In this document: positions 9,921 through 18,118 of the stretch, piece after piece
Numbering within the stretch: position 1 is the first letter of the stretch
Layout of the letters: each line of letters opens with the position of its first letter
DNA from: Legionella quinlivanii
GTDB lineage: Bacteria > Pseudomonadota > Gammaproteobacteria > Legionellales > Legionellaceae
Length of the DNA: 64,000 nucleotides
Assembly (NCBI RefSeq): GCF_900461555.1
Contig: NZ_UGOX01000001.1
Location: 2,927,501-2,991,500, forward strand
Direction of reading: 5' to 3'
Notes under the pieces: generated by a model
Database searches by the model: none
What the model saw: only the letters and a program-made list of their open reading frames with translations
What the model was told of the DNA's origin: nothing
Position numbers and translations under genes: made by a program

Positions 9921-10086
9921 TTGAGGCATTTAGTTGCTTCTCATTCTATCTTTGCTTAGAATAATTCCTCCTGCATTTCTCTTTAGGCCGCCTGCAAAGA
10001 GATGGCCGCTCGCAAAGACGATTCCCTGGCAATGCCAGTCTGCCCTTTCGTTTTTCAGTTAGCTTATCGCCCATTGGAGATTCATA

Positions 10087-12015
10087 ATGTTGGTTAAAGG
10101 ACTAATTTTTATCCTGCTGCAATGCATTATTACATCGTTATTTGCACACACTGCCCATGTTCGCCTGCCCAATCCTGAGTTATCATTAATCCAAAAGGCA
10201 GAACGTCTAGGCCCATTAAATCACGAGAAAAAACTTAGCGTTACTCTCTGGCTTAAATTACGTAACCCAACACAACTGGATCAGCAGGTCAAGTCCATAT
10301 ACGACCCGCAAAGTCCGGCTTTCCAGCAATTTCTGAATGCGGATCAAGTGAAACGTGATTATCTACCCGATGATGAAACCATCAGAGCAATTAAAGCTTA
10401 TTTTGAGCATCAAGGCATGCAGGTCGAGCCGCTCTACTCCAATCTGAAAATTACGGGAACTGCGGAGCAAATCGAGCAGATTTTTCACATCAAACTGAAT
10501 CATTATCGTTACAAAAACAAGATTGTCTACGGCAATGATCAAGCCCCCCTGCTCCCCCGGGAAATCGCCGCTCATGTGGCGGGAGTCAGTGGACTGAGCA
10601 ACATCCCTTACGCGAGCCCTAAACGGAGGTTTAAACCCAAAAATCTCAATATAGACACCGCACATTGGCAGCCAGAGGAAATAAAACTCCTTTGGGATTC
10701 ATTTACCCCCGCCGCTCTGCCAACCACTACCTCTTTGCAAGGCGTGTCCGGCAGTCATCTGAGAACAGTCTATCAGCTTAATCAAATTCCCCCGGTTAAT
10801 GGGGTAGCCATTGATGGAGCCAATCAAACCATTGTCATCATCGACGGCTGCGGAAATTCAACGCCAAACCAGATATTGGCACACGTTAATCATTACAATA
10901 CAGAAAACAGCCTGCCCCAGCTTAACGCCAGTAACTTTGCGGTAGTCAAGCCTGACGGCTCTCCCTATACCGGCCCCTGCGCCAATCCCAATGGATGGGA
11001 TGGTGAAATTATCCTCGATATCGACGCCTCTCATACGATCGCTCCGGCCGCCAATATTGTATTGGTGATGACTGATGATGTGAATAACGCAGAAGTAGCA
11101 CATGCGCTGACCACCATCACCAGCAATCAATTTTCCATTGGCGGTTTTTCCAATGCCTATGTGGTATCCAATAGCTGGGATAATGATGTGGAACATCCAT
11201 TTGAAATGCTGGAAGCCATTTTACAACTTTCAGCTGCCCAGGGTTTAAGCGTTAATTTTGCGGCCGGCGACTGCGGTGATCAAACCTATGCCAGCAGCTG
11301 GCCATGCAGCATTATGGGGGCAGAGCCGAGCGTGCAATATCCGGTCAGTTCAGCTTTTGTCACGGCTGTCAGCGGTACCAGTCTGTTTGTTGACCAATTA
11401 TGGAATTATGCGTTTGAAACAGGCTGGGGAACCTTAGTCAATGGCTCCTTCTACTCAGGCAGTATGGGCGGAGTCAGCCGCTATCGCAGTGCGCCAGTTT
11501 GGCAGAGTTCAATTAGTAATTTTATTGTCGGCGGCTATCCTCAGGGTACGAATAACAAACGTGCCCTGCCCGATATTGCTATGCTGGGCGACCTTTACAC
11601 GGGCTTATTAACCTATTCAGACGGCTGCAATCCCTGCTGGGATGGTGGTGCCAGCCTGGCAACTCCTTTATTTTCAGGTACACTCACGCTGGTCAATCAG
11701 GCGAGAGCGGCTCTGGCGGGTAATCCACACCCCATAGGCCTCGCTGCCCCCTATTTTTATGTTTATAACGCCAGTTTACTACAGAACAAAGCGATTAACC
11801 TGATCACCCCTCCGCATCTGGTCATCAGCGGTGCAACGCCAATCAATGGAGGTCCTGTTTCTGCCTTCAAGCTACACGATCCTTATTTTAATCAGGAGAT
11901 TGGATTTAATTGGGATTCATCACTCACTATTGTAGAAAATCAGTTCTGGAATGATGTGGTCGGTGTGGGCTCCCCAAATATTCCTAACTTTGTCCAAATG
12001 ATGGCTAGAATGTGA
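10087..12015 (+). CDS. Secreted S53-family serine-carboxyl peptidase (sedolisin/kumamolisin-like)
   Basis: A 642-residue pre-pro-peptidase. Residues 1-21 form a signal peptide. The next 170 residues are a Pro-kumamolisin activation domain (LRNPTQLDQQVKSIYDPQSP, then EQIFHIKLNHY). The catalytic domain carries Glu and Asp in GEIILDIDASH (about 305), the oxyanion Asp in AAGDCGD (about 393) and the nucleophile Ser in DGGASLATPLFSG (about 521). The usual GTS is GAS here, but the Ser is kept. The end GVGSPN fits the calcium-site region. Such enzymes are acid-active endopeptidases. Its stop overlaps the next start by 4 bp, so the pair is translationally coupled. Confidence 0.9.
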   Translation: MLVKGLIFILLQCIITSLFAHTAHVRLPNPELSLIQKAERLGPLNHEKKLSVTLWLKLRNPTQLDQQVKSIYDPQSPAFQQFLNADQVKRDYLPDDETIRAIKAYFEHQGMQVEPLYSNLKITGTAEQIEQIFHIKLNHYRYKNKIVYGNDQAPLLPREIAAHVAGVSGLSNIPYASPKRRFKPKNLNIDTAHWQPEEIKLLWDSFTPAALPTTTSLQGVSGSHLRTVYQLNQIPPVNGVAIDGANQTIVIIDGCGNSTPNQILAHVNHYNTENSLPQLNASNFAVVKPDGSPYTGPCANPNGWDGEIILDIDASHTIAPAANIVLVMTDDVNNAEVAHALTTITSNQFSIGGFSNAYVVSNSWDNDVEHPFEMLEAILQLSAAQGLSVNFAAGDCGDQTYASSWPCSIMGAEPSVQYPVSSAFVTAVSGTSLFVDQLWNYAFETGWGTLVNGSFYSGSMGGVSRYRSAPVWQSSISNFIVGGYPQGTNNKRALPDIAMLGDLYTGLLTYSDGCNPCWDGGASLATPLFSGTLTLVNQARAALAGNPHPIGLAAPYFYVYNASLLQNKAINLITPPHLVISGATPINGGPVSAFKLHDPYFNQEIGFNWDSSLTIVENQFWNDVVGVGSPNIPNFVQMMARM

Positions 12016-13400
12016 GAAGCAAAGTGAACAAATTAAATCAACTATTCAAAGTTTTAAGCCTGTTAACTTTATCTCTCATAAGCAAGCTGGCACTGGCCGG
12101 CTCTCCGGTATTCACCATGATCCCGCAAACGCCAGTGGTATTGCAATTAGCGAGCGGTGAGACGGCCATTGTTAAATATCTGGTAACTAACCAGTCGCTC
12201 AAACCACACACCATCACCATGAAGCCTATTGCCGGTGTTATTCAGTTAACTGATTCCGGCAGTTGCCCTAATCCTTTTACCCTTACCGCCCGGCAATCCT
12301 GTATTCTGAGTCTGCAGATTACCGCCAGTCAAATTTCCGGCAAAATCAATGAAGGACCGATTATTTGTCAAATAGCGCCTGACGGCAATCCCAGTCCACT
12401 GCTTTGTAATCAACCCAGTCCAGCTAACAGCCTGAATATCAGCGTACAAGCAGCAAATCAATACACAGTGAACATCAGTGCGGGCAGTGGCGGCAGTGTC
12501 TTCCCCAGCGGCACACAGGCGGTTAATAGCGGATCCAGCCTGCCATTGTATGCTAATCCTGCCCCGGGATTTTCTGTTTATCAATGGCTTGTCGACGGCT
12601 CGGTAGTGCAAATGGGCGGGAGCAATTTTACACTGACTAATATCACCGCCAATCATCAGGTTTCAGTCAGTTTTACCAGCAATCCTGTTTTTTTTAGCGG
12701 CGCTCAAAACGGCAATGTCTATTATTCATTTTCAGGCGGCTTGAGCTGGAGCGCAACGGTGCAAATGCCAGGTGCGGGTAGTCCGGTCAATAGTTTATGG
12801 ATCAACCCTCTGGTGATGTATTCAGGGAATGCCAATGGCTTTATTTATTATTCCCTGAATAATGGGAATAGCTGGCAGCAAACCACATCCCCTGATGGCA
12901 GCGCCATTAACGCGGTGTTTGTATTGAATAATCAGCTGTATGCGGGAACCGCCAGTGGTTTTATTTACTATTCCCTCAATAATGGCAGCAGCTGGAATCT
13001 CCTTTCTTCTCCGGATGGAAGTGCGGTAAACGCTCTGTTTTTAACTAACAGTGCCTTTTATACCGGGACCAGTAATGGCAATGTCTATTATTCATCCAAT
13101 AACGGTGTCAGCTGGACTGCGATCAATGGTTTGGTTGATGGCAGCCCGGTTAAGGGCGTTTATGTTGCCAATAACAGTCTATTTGCCAACACGGCAAACG
13201 AATATGTGTATTCCAGCAATGCACTTATGGGTGGGGGTAACTGGGGAAGTATTGCTCAGACCGTGTTTAGTCTTTTTGTTAATTCATCGGGTCTTTTATT
13301 CGCTGGAACTCAGGGAGGCTATGTGTATTCAGTTAGCGAAGGCCTGGATTTGGGTTTTATTACTTATAGCCCGATGAACGCAGTGGTGGTTTTAAATTGA
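12012..13400 (+). CDS. Secreted protein with B-repeat-like domain and BNR-type beta-propeller
   Basis: A 462-residue exported protein coupled to the sedolisin gene. After a signal peptide (VLSLLTLSLISKLALA) comes a beta-sandwich-like domain with paired Cys (SGSCPNPFTLTARQSC). A bacterial repeat domain follows (ISAGSGGSVFPSG ... TANHQVSVSF). Then come six repeats of about 40 residues from residue 230, each with a (G)N/F-V/I-YYS-xNNGxSW core, as in BNR/sialidase-type propeller blades. No catalytic motif is visible. It may bind the peptidase or a surface polymer. The start is GTG at 12012 or 12024; both keep the signal peptide. Confidence 0.72.
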   Translation: MRSKVNKLNQLFKVLSLLTLSLISKLALAGSPVFTMIPQTPVVLQLASGETAIVKYLVTNQSLKPHTITMKPIAGVIQLTDSGSCPNPFTLTARQSCILSLQITASQISGKINEGPIICQIAPDGNPSPLLCNQPSPANSLNISVQAANQYTVNISAGSGGSVFPSGTQAVNSGSSLPLYANPAPGFSVYQWLVDGSVVQMGGSNFTLTNITANHQVSVSFTSNPVFFSGAQNGNVYYSFSGGLSWSATVQMPGAGSPVNSLWINPLVMYSGNANGFIYYSLNNGNSWQQTTSPDGSAINAVFVLNNQLYAGTASGFIYYSLNNGSSWNLLSSPDGSAVNALFLTNSAFYTGTSNGNVYYSSNNGVSWTAINGLVDGSPVKGVYVANNSLFANTANEYVYSSNALMGGGNWGSIAQTVFSLFVNSSGLLFAGTQGGYVYSVSEGLDLGFITYSPMNAVVVLN

Positions 13401-13462
13401 AACAAAACTTGTGTCGGAGTAATCAATGCCTCTTGTAGCACGAAATCGATAATCCCGCCTCT

Positions 13463-13566
13463 AGAACGCTACGTACCCCTAAGAGACTACGTACCCCGCT
13501 TTATGCGGGGTATCCATAAAAATGGCAGTGAGTTTTAAAATGCTTTTGCCAATCAGACGCTCTGAG
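13463..13566. repeat. REP-like element, inverted single-palindrome copy
   Basis: Contains the palindrome TACCCCGCTTTATGCGGGGTA (13492-13512; 8-bp arms, TTTAT loop), preceded by about one and a half units of the 19-bp GTACGTAG(N)CTCTTA repeat in reverse orientation. It is followed by the conserved spacer ending GCCAATCAGACGC. It lies between the convergent propeller and phosphatase-like genes. The same element is found at 22.4-22.75, 34.5-34.7, 46.8 and 57.3-59.4 kb. Confidence 0.8.
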
Positions 13567-13570
13567 CAAG

Positions 13571-14410
13571 CTAATAACTCCTCTGCTGGGGAATGATACA
13601 TTCAGAATCGAGCTTGGGGGCCCATGAGGGATCGCTTGTACAATCCTTTTTGTAAAAAACCTGCTGATAAACCCGCATATTAACAAATTTCCCTTCTTCA
13701 TTTTGATCCGAATATACCCAGAGGGTGGTTCTTGAGGGATCCAGGGCAAATGAGCCGTCAGCGGGGAGTTTATTGGGGAAGTTTTTAAGTAATGGAGTAA
13801 AGTCTTTATAAGAGATTTTCGACTCAGGTGAACTAAGCCAGGTAACCAGCTTGGCATAATCTTCTGCGGTGGGATTTAAACCTTGCTTATCCCAGGCAAT
13901 TATTACCGAAAATTGAGCCTGATTACCACTATAATCAAAAAGCTTTTTCTTGGCATCCGCATTCCATTGAAAGCTGCTCCAGTATTGGGTTTCACCATTG
14001 TCTGTAGTAATTGGAATTCCAAGGCTTTCGCTAACTTTCAGGATGGTCTGATAGGGGTTTGAGCTGGGGTTAGGATTGGGATTTCGGGGTGAAACATCCC
14101 CGCCCTTGTCGCTGATACTTATTATTTTCCCCACCGGACAAACACAGGCCGGATTTTTGTCTTTGCCAATGCTATGCGTGTCACCCCATATGTAGTCATT
14201 GAATAACTTGATATATAACTCTGCATGCTTCATTCCTTCAGCAGTCAATGCATGAGGACCCGATGCGGTATCCTCCGCATGCCGTACCACAAATACGACA
14301 GGCATGCAGCCATTCGCATTCCTGAAAGCACCTGAGGAACTACAGACAGATTCGGCAGCTGAGACATCAAAAGCAATCCATCCTAGAAAAAAAGCAATAA
14401 TGAGTCTCAT
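13571..14410 (-). CDS. Exported histidine-phosphatase-like protein
   Basis: A 279-residue protein with a signal peptide (LIIAFFLGWIAFDVSA). The motif VVFVVRHAED followed by LTAEGMKHAELY is the RHG core of the histidine phosphatase superfamily (phosphoglycerate mutase/SixA fold). The second catalytic histidine normally follows a hydrophobic strand; here the comparable strand reads SVIIAWDKQ, with no His. It may therefore be catalytically altered, or the true second His lies elsewhere. It is periplasmic or secreted, with unknown substrate. It converges with the propeller gene across a REP-like element. Confidence 0.68.
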   Translation of the reverse strand: MRLIIAFFLGWIAFDVSAAESVCSSSGAFRNANGCMPVVFVVRHAEDTASGPHALTAEGMKHAELYIKLFNDYIWGDTHSIGKDKNPACVCPVGKIISISDKGGDVSPRNPNPNPSSNPYQTILKVSESLGIPITTDNGETQYWSSFQWNADAKKKLFDYSGNQAQFSVIIAWDKQGLNPTAEDYAKLVTWLSSPESKISYKDFTPLLKNFPNKLPADGSFALDPSRTTLWVYSDQNEEGKFVNMRVYQQVFYKKDCTSDPSWAPKLDSECIIPQQRSY

Positions 14411-14541
14411 CTTAAGCTCACTCTCTGTTTATCTTCTTAACAGTTTAGCAGATGGCTGACTTTTAGGGCTGATGCATTTGTCTCTTAATTGATGACATAA
14501 CCAGTTCTTCCGTTGCCCTGGCTATGTGGTTTTTAATGGAT

Positions 14542-15054
14542 TTAATCTTTAGATTTTAAAGCATTTACAATCTGTTGTACGTGTGAATCAATTTCGCCAT
14601 CATCCGAACTCAGGGAAAATACAGAGGCTTCTTTATACAAACGGTCATGCTGATGATGTCTGCTTTCTAAAAATTTTGCATAGTTTTCGACTGGCAAAAG
14701 AGGACGATTATAGGAGATTCTTTCTAATTGAATATTTAAACTGACTTGCAAATAGATAGTGAATTCGGAGGCCAATAATTTTCTGTTTTTTTCACTGAAG
14801 ATAATACTTTCATCAGTAGTAACTACTATATTGTCTTTAGTCATTTGATACGCCAATATCTCCGACTGGCAATTTTGAAATGCCTGAGCACCCTGCTCAC
14901 TGATTATTTCCTCTATGTTTCGACCGATGGAAGACTCCAGTGCAAAATCTGTACTTATAAATTTCCAGCCAAGCTCTTTGGCAAGTGCCTGTGCCAGAAC
15001 CCCCTTCCCCGCACCGGAATGGCCAATAATAAAAATACGTTTACGATCTACCAT
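14542..15054 (-). CDS. Small P-loop kinase, shikimate kinase-like
   Basis: A 170-residue cytoplasmic protein with a Walker A motif GHSGAGKG near residue 11. An AroK-like sequence follows: FISTDFALESSIGRNIEEIISEQG matches the shikimate-binding D-x-E-x-x-x-G-x-x-I pattern. The lid region contains RISYNRPLL. The ATG at 15054 is preceded by AAGAGG, which decides against the longer upstream starts. It may be a true shikimate kinase or a related nucleoside/gluconate-type kinase. A housekeeping aroK elsewhere would make this an accessory paralogue. Confidence 0.7.
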   Translation of the reverse strand: MVDRKRIFIIGHSGAGKGVLAQALAKELGWKFISTDFALESSIGRNIEEIISEQGAQAFQNCQSEILAYQMTKDNIVVTTDESIIFSEKNRKLLASEFTIYLQVSLNIQLERISYNRPLLPVENYAKFLESRHHQHDRLYKEASVFSLSSDDGEIDSHVQQIVNALKSKD

Positions 15055-15247
15055 GATAATTTTCCTCTTAATTGATACCAGGAAAAGCATTGTAGATCGC
15101 TCTAAAAAATGCAAGAAAAAATGATAAGTCGAGGATTGCAGTGCTGATATATAAAATACCGGTTCAAATATTCATTTTAACTAAATGCTCTGGTTATAGA
15201 CTACACTTTTCTTGAGCGTGCCCATTTTATAGACAAGGAGAGTTATA

Positions 15248-15475
15248 ATGAAAACTAAATTAACAGGTTTGGTATTCCTGAGCTGCTGTTTTATTGCCAG
15301 TCCAATTGCATTTGCTTCACAAACTTTAAGCACTCAGGGTCAAAGCAGCAACGGTTGTCAGCCTTCCTGTGCCGGCATACCGAAAGGACAATGTTCCTGT
15401 GTGACCACAAATCACATTAAATGCTGCGGTAAAAAAACAGATGGACTCACTTCCAAACCAGCAACCAATGACTAA
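15248..15475 (+). CDS. Small exported Cys-rich peptide
   Basis: A 75-residue precursor with strong ribosome site (AAGGAG) and a signal peptide (LTGLVFLSCCFIASPIAFA). The mature peptide of about 50 residues has six cysteines (CQPSCAGIPKGQCSC and KCC), a spacing compatible with disulfides or metal binding. I do not recognise the family. It is intergenic to divergent and unrelated genes, so it is probably its own transcript. Confidence 0.65.
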   Translation: MKTKLTGLVFLSCCFIASPIAFASQTLSTQGQSSNGCQPSCAGIPKGQCSCVTTNHIKCCGKKTDGLTSKPATND

Positions 15476-15489
15476 TATTCAAGAGATGG

Positions 15490-15765
15490 GCAATTGCCCA
15501 TAGCCGACAGGCTAAGAATATCTGATCCCCTCTCCACCGCGCGCAGCGTGGGGGAGAGGGTTAGGGTGAGGGGGCTATAAATAAGGTCGCGTAGCGATTC
15601 ATTACTCATTTTTGTGGCTATGATTTAATATCACAACAAAATGGAATCACTAACGTGATAAATTTTTTAACCCCCTCTCCCTACCCTCTCCCCCACGCTA
15701 CGCGCGGTGGAGAGGGGATACTTTAAACCTTAGCCTGACGGCTATGGGCAAAATGCCCCCCTCAC
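15490..15765. repeat. Large inverted repeat (two arms of about 85 bp)
   Basis: The left arm (from about 15490) reads GGGCAATTGCCCATAGCCG, then GGCTAAG, then CCCCTCTCCACCGCGCG, then a purine-rich GGGGGAGAGGGTTAGGG. The right arm, ending near 15765, is its reverse complement with few mismatches. About 80 bp of spacer with a different, AT-rich sequence lies between. It encodes nothing and fills the gap between the Cys-rich peptide and the next gene. It looks like a MITE or a dispersed palindromic repeat. Confidence 0.75.
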
Positions 15766-15846
15766 CTCGGAGATCGCTGTTATACCCATGGCATTTTATG
15801 GACAAAAAAAGTATACTGCGTAAAATTATTAACAATTTTATGGCAA

Positions 15847-16641
15847 ATGCTTAAGTCCACCATCAAATTTAAATATGAGTCAGATCCTGGTTATTATGTG
15901 AGATTCAGGTGCGCAATCGATATCCCTCATCATGATTTTATTAATCAAGTGAATATTTGTATTACAGAATATGAAAATACAAACTATGAAAAAAAAACAG
16001 TGTGTAGCCTGAGCTTGAGAATCCCGCGGTCTTGGTCAGACAGCCCTGAAACACTGAAGAAAAGCAGAGAAGAGGAGGTCTCATCCTGGTTTAATAATGA
16101 AGAGAATTCTCTCTCTATTGACGATGAATCAAAGCTGATTTTTGCTTACATAACAGAACAGCAATGTGAACAAAAGTTGCAGGTTATTCTTGATAAACTT
16201 CCATTCGCTCCTGATGAAGTGCAGAAAATTAAAGGCTTTATTCAGAATAAAATGTATCGAACTACTGACGAGGTCTTGACTGATATTGAGCAGTTAATTA
16301 AAAAGGAACAACATGAAGAGGCCCTTGAAAAGACATTAACATGTATTGATTGGGGATATGGATGTGATTTATTACTGGTTGCCGGCGATCAGTTTTTTGA
16401 AAAACGCCGTTTTTTGGAAGCGATAGAGTGTTTTTCCAGGGTACCCTTTGAAAGTACGCGAATAAAAGCAAAAATAGAAGAGGCAAAACACACAATCAAT
16501 GAAGCCCTTCATCAGCAAGCCTCACTGGAAACACAAATAAAATCCCTTAATGCCGAGCTGAAGAGATACAGGAAACAGCCTATAGAGAGAGTTGGTTTCT
16601 TTCCAGGTGAAGAACCAAGCTCACCGAGAATGCCGAAATAA
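15847..16641 (+). CDS. Hypothetical protein with C-terminal coiled coil
   Basis: A 264-residue protein without signal peptide or transmembrane segment. The first 90 residues look like a beta-rich domain (STIKFKYESDPGYYVRFRCAI). A helical middle with TPR-like helices follows (EQLIKKEQHEEALEKTLTCIDWGY; FFEKRRFLEAIECFSRVPF), then a predicted coiled coil at about 215-250 (ASLETQIKSLNAELKRYRK) and a basic, proline-containing tail. The ribosome site is weak. I do not recognise it; the architecture resembles Legionella effectors, which is only a guess. Confidence 0.62.
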   Translation: MLKSTIKFKYESDPGYYVRFRCAIDIPHHDFINQVNICITEYENTNYEKKTVCSLSLRIPRSWSDSPETLKKSREEEVSSWFNNEENSLSIDDESKLIFAYITEQQCEQKLQVILDKLPFAPDEVQKIKGFIQNKMYRTTDEVLTDIEQLIKKEQHEEALEKTLTCIDWGYGCDLLLVAGDQFFEKRRFLEAIECFSRVPFESTRIKAKIEEAKHTINEALHQQASLETQIKSLNAELKRYRKQPIERVGFFPGEEPSSPRMPK

Positions 16642-16658
16642 TTAACTTAAGGAACCCA

Positions 16659-17924
16659 TTAATCGTTTCCAGATAGAGAACGCTTGCTGGTGGAGATTGT
16701 TAATGGGTTAAAATACCTTAGATATTCAAATGTATGACTTATGTTGTGAAAGCAGTCGTCCCAAAACAGAATGCTGCAGGCACTGTCCAGTAAGCTCGCG
16801 GCCTGCTCCATCGAATCACCATTCTTAACTACGCTAAAAAACTGATAATTAACAGACAGTTCCGGTTTTCTGATCTCACTCAAGGTACCTTCTATTTTGG
16901 GAAAAGTGATCCAACCCGCAAGCGTTTTCGGTTTCTCAATCGTTAATTCCTGCTCAGGAAATAATTGGACATGATAATGCAATTCCTCCAGATGCCTGCC
17001 CATGATCATCTTGTACATGTCAGGAACCATTGCGCCGGGCGTCCTGGCAGCGGCTTCCAGGAATATTAATTCCCCGGTTTGACTATGCTTGAATACTTCA
17101 ATATGAAATGCGGATGAAAAACGGCCAAGCGCGTTTAAAACCCTTTCAGTGAAGTCTTTTAAACGAGAAAGCAGGCTATCATCGTTTACTGGAATGCTCC
17201 CCATAGGTGAGCCTTTGGAAAACCGTGCCAGTGGCCAGGCATATTGACCCGCCATAAAAAACTCGCTGCGATTGTTACGAACAATCACATCGCAATGAAA
17301 CAATTCGCCTTCAATGAATTCATCAATTTCAAAATCCCAGGGCTTTTCCACAATTTTTGCAAGTACCGCTCGCAAGCTGGCTTCATCTGGAATATGAAAT
17401 GTATCAATGCTGCTGACTAAATCAACCGGCTTAATAAACATTGGAAAGCCGATAGATTGGATCACTTCATTGATGTAAAGTTCAGCGTCAGTCTGGTAGG
17501 CTTTTTTCTCAAAGGGGGTAAATCGGGGAGTTCTCAACTGCCCCTGAAGTTTATTCTTTGACACCAGCTTATTTACATAAGGCAATACCTGGGCAAGAGA
17601 GTTTCCAGGGATACCATACTGTTCTCTTAATTGCGCACAGACTAACTGAGTACTGTCTTCATTGGATAAGAGCCGCAAATTTTTTGCGCCATAACGTTCA
17701 ATAAGGCTCAATACAATGTGCTCTACTTCCTGATGATGGATTTGATGAAAACTCCTGTTATGAACAGGATGAATTTCATCAAAAAGCCCTTTATTCTCAG
17801 CAGAAAGATGACTTAAACAATAGTGGCTTCCAATCAGGATAAATGGAGTATCAGCCTTGTTTTTAAGCGCTGTCAAATCGGCTTTGACAGGGACCACATT
17901 GTATAGAAAAACATTAACAGTCAT
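16659..17924 (-). CDS. ATP-grasp family carboxylate-amine ligase
   Basis: A 421-residue ATP-grasp enzyme. A pre-ATP-grasp region (1-110) is followed by the ATP-binding core: FPMFIKPVDLVSS (Lys near residue 155), then DEFIEGELFHCDV, and the metal-binding FHIEVFKHSQTGELIFLEAAARTPG. It belongs to the BtrJ/BacD/carnosine synthase-like group that joins a carboxylate to an amine through an acyl phosphate. Start ATG at 17924 has GAGGG upstream. It is divergently placed from the histidine kinase. The substrate is unknown. Confidence 0.78.
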   Translation of the reverse strand: MTVNVFLYNVVPVKADLTALKNKADTPFILIGSHYCLSHLSAENKGLFDEIHPVHNRSFHQIHHQEVEHIVLSLIERYGAKNLRLLSNEDSTQLVCAQLREQYGIPGNSLAQVLPYVNKLVSKNKLQGQLRTPRFTPFEKKAYQTDAELYINEVIQSIGFPMFIKPVDLVSSIDTFHIPDEASLRAVLAKIVEKPWDFEIDEFIEGELFHCDVIVRNNRSEFFMAGQYAWPLARFSKGSPMGSIPVNDDSLLSRLKDFTERVLNALGRFSSAFHIEVFKHSQTGELIFLEAAARTPGAMVPDMYKMIMGRHLEELHYHVQLFPEQELTIEKPKTLAGWITFPKIEGTLSEIRKPELSVNYQFFSVVKNGDSMEQAASLLDSACSILFWDDCFHNISHTFEYLRYFNPLTISTSKRSLSGND

Positions 17925-18118
17925 TTTCCCTCGAGGTGTAGAGTATCCTGAACAATCATAATATCAAATTAAATGCATTATGTACAATATTTTTTCAGAT
18001 AATGCATTTTTCTCCTCGCTCACCCAACCGCTATCATCGATCGCAGCTCACTATTGTTGTTCAACTAACACCCAAATCAATCTATACTAGACGTATGTTA
18101 ATCTGATGAACGCAACGG

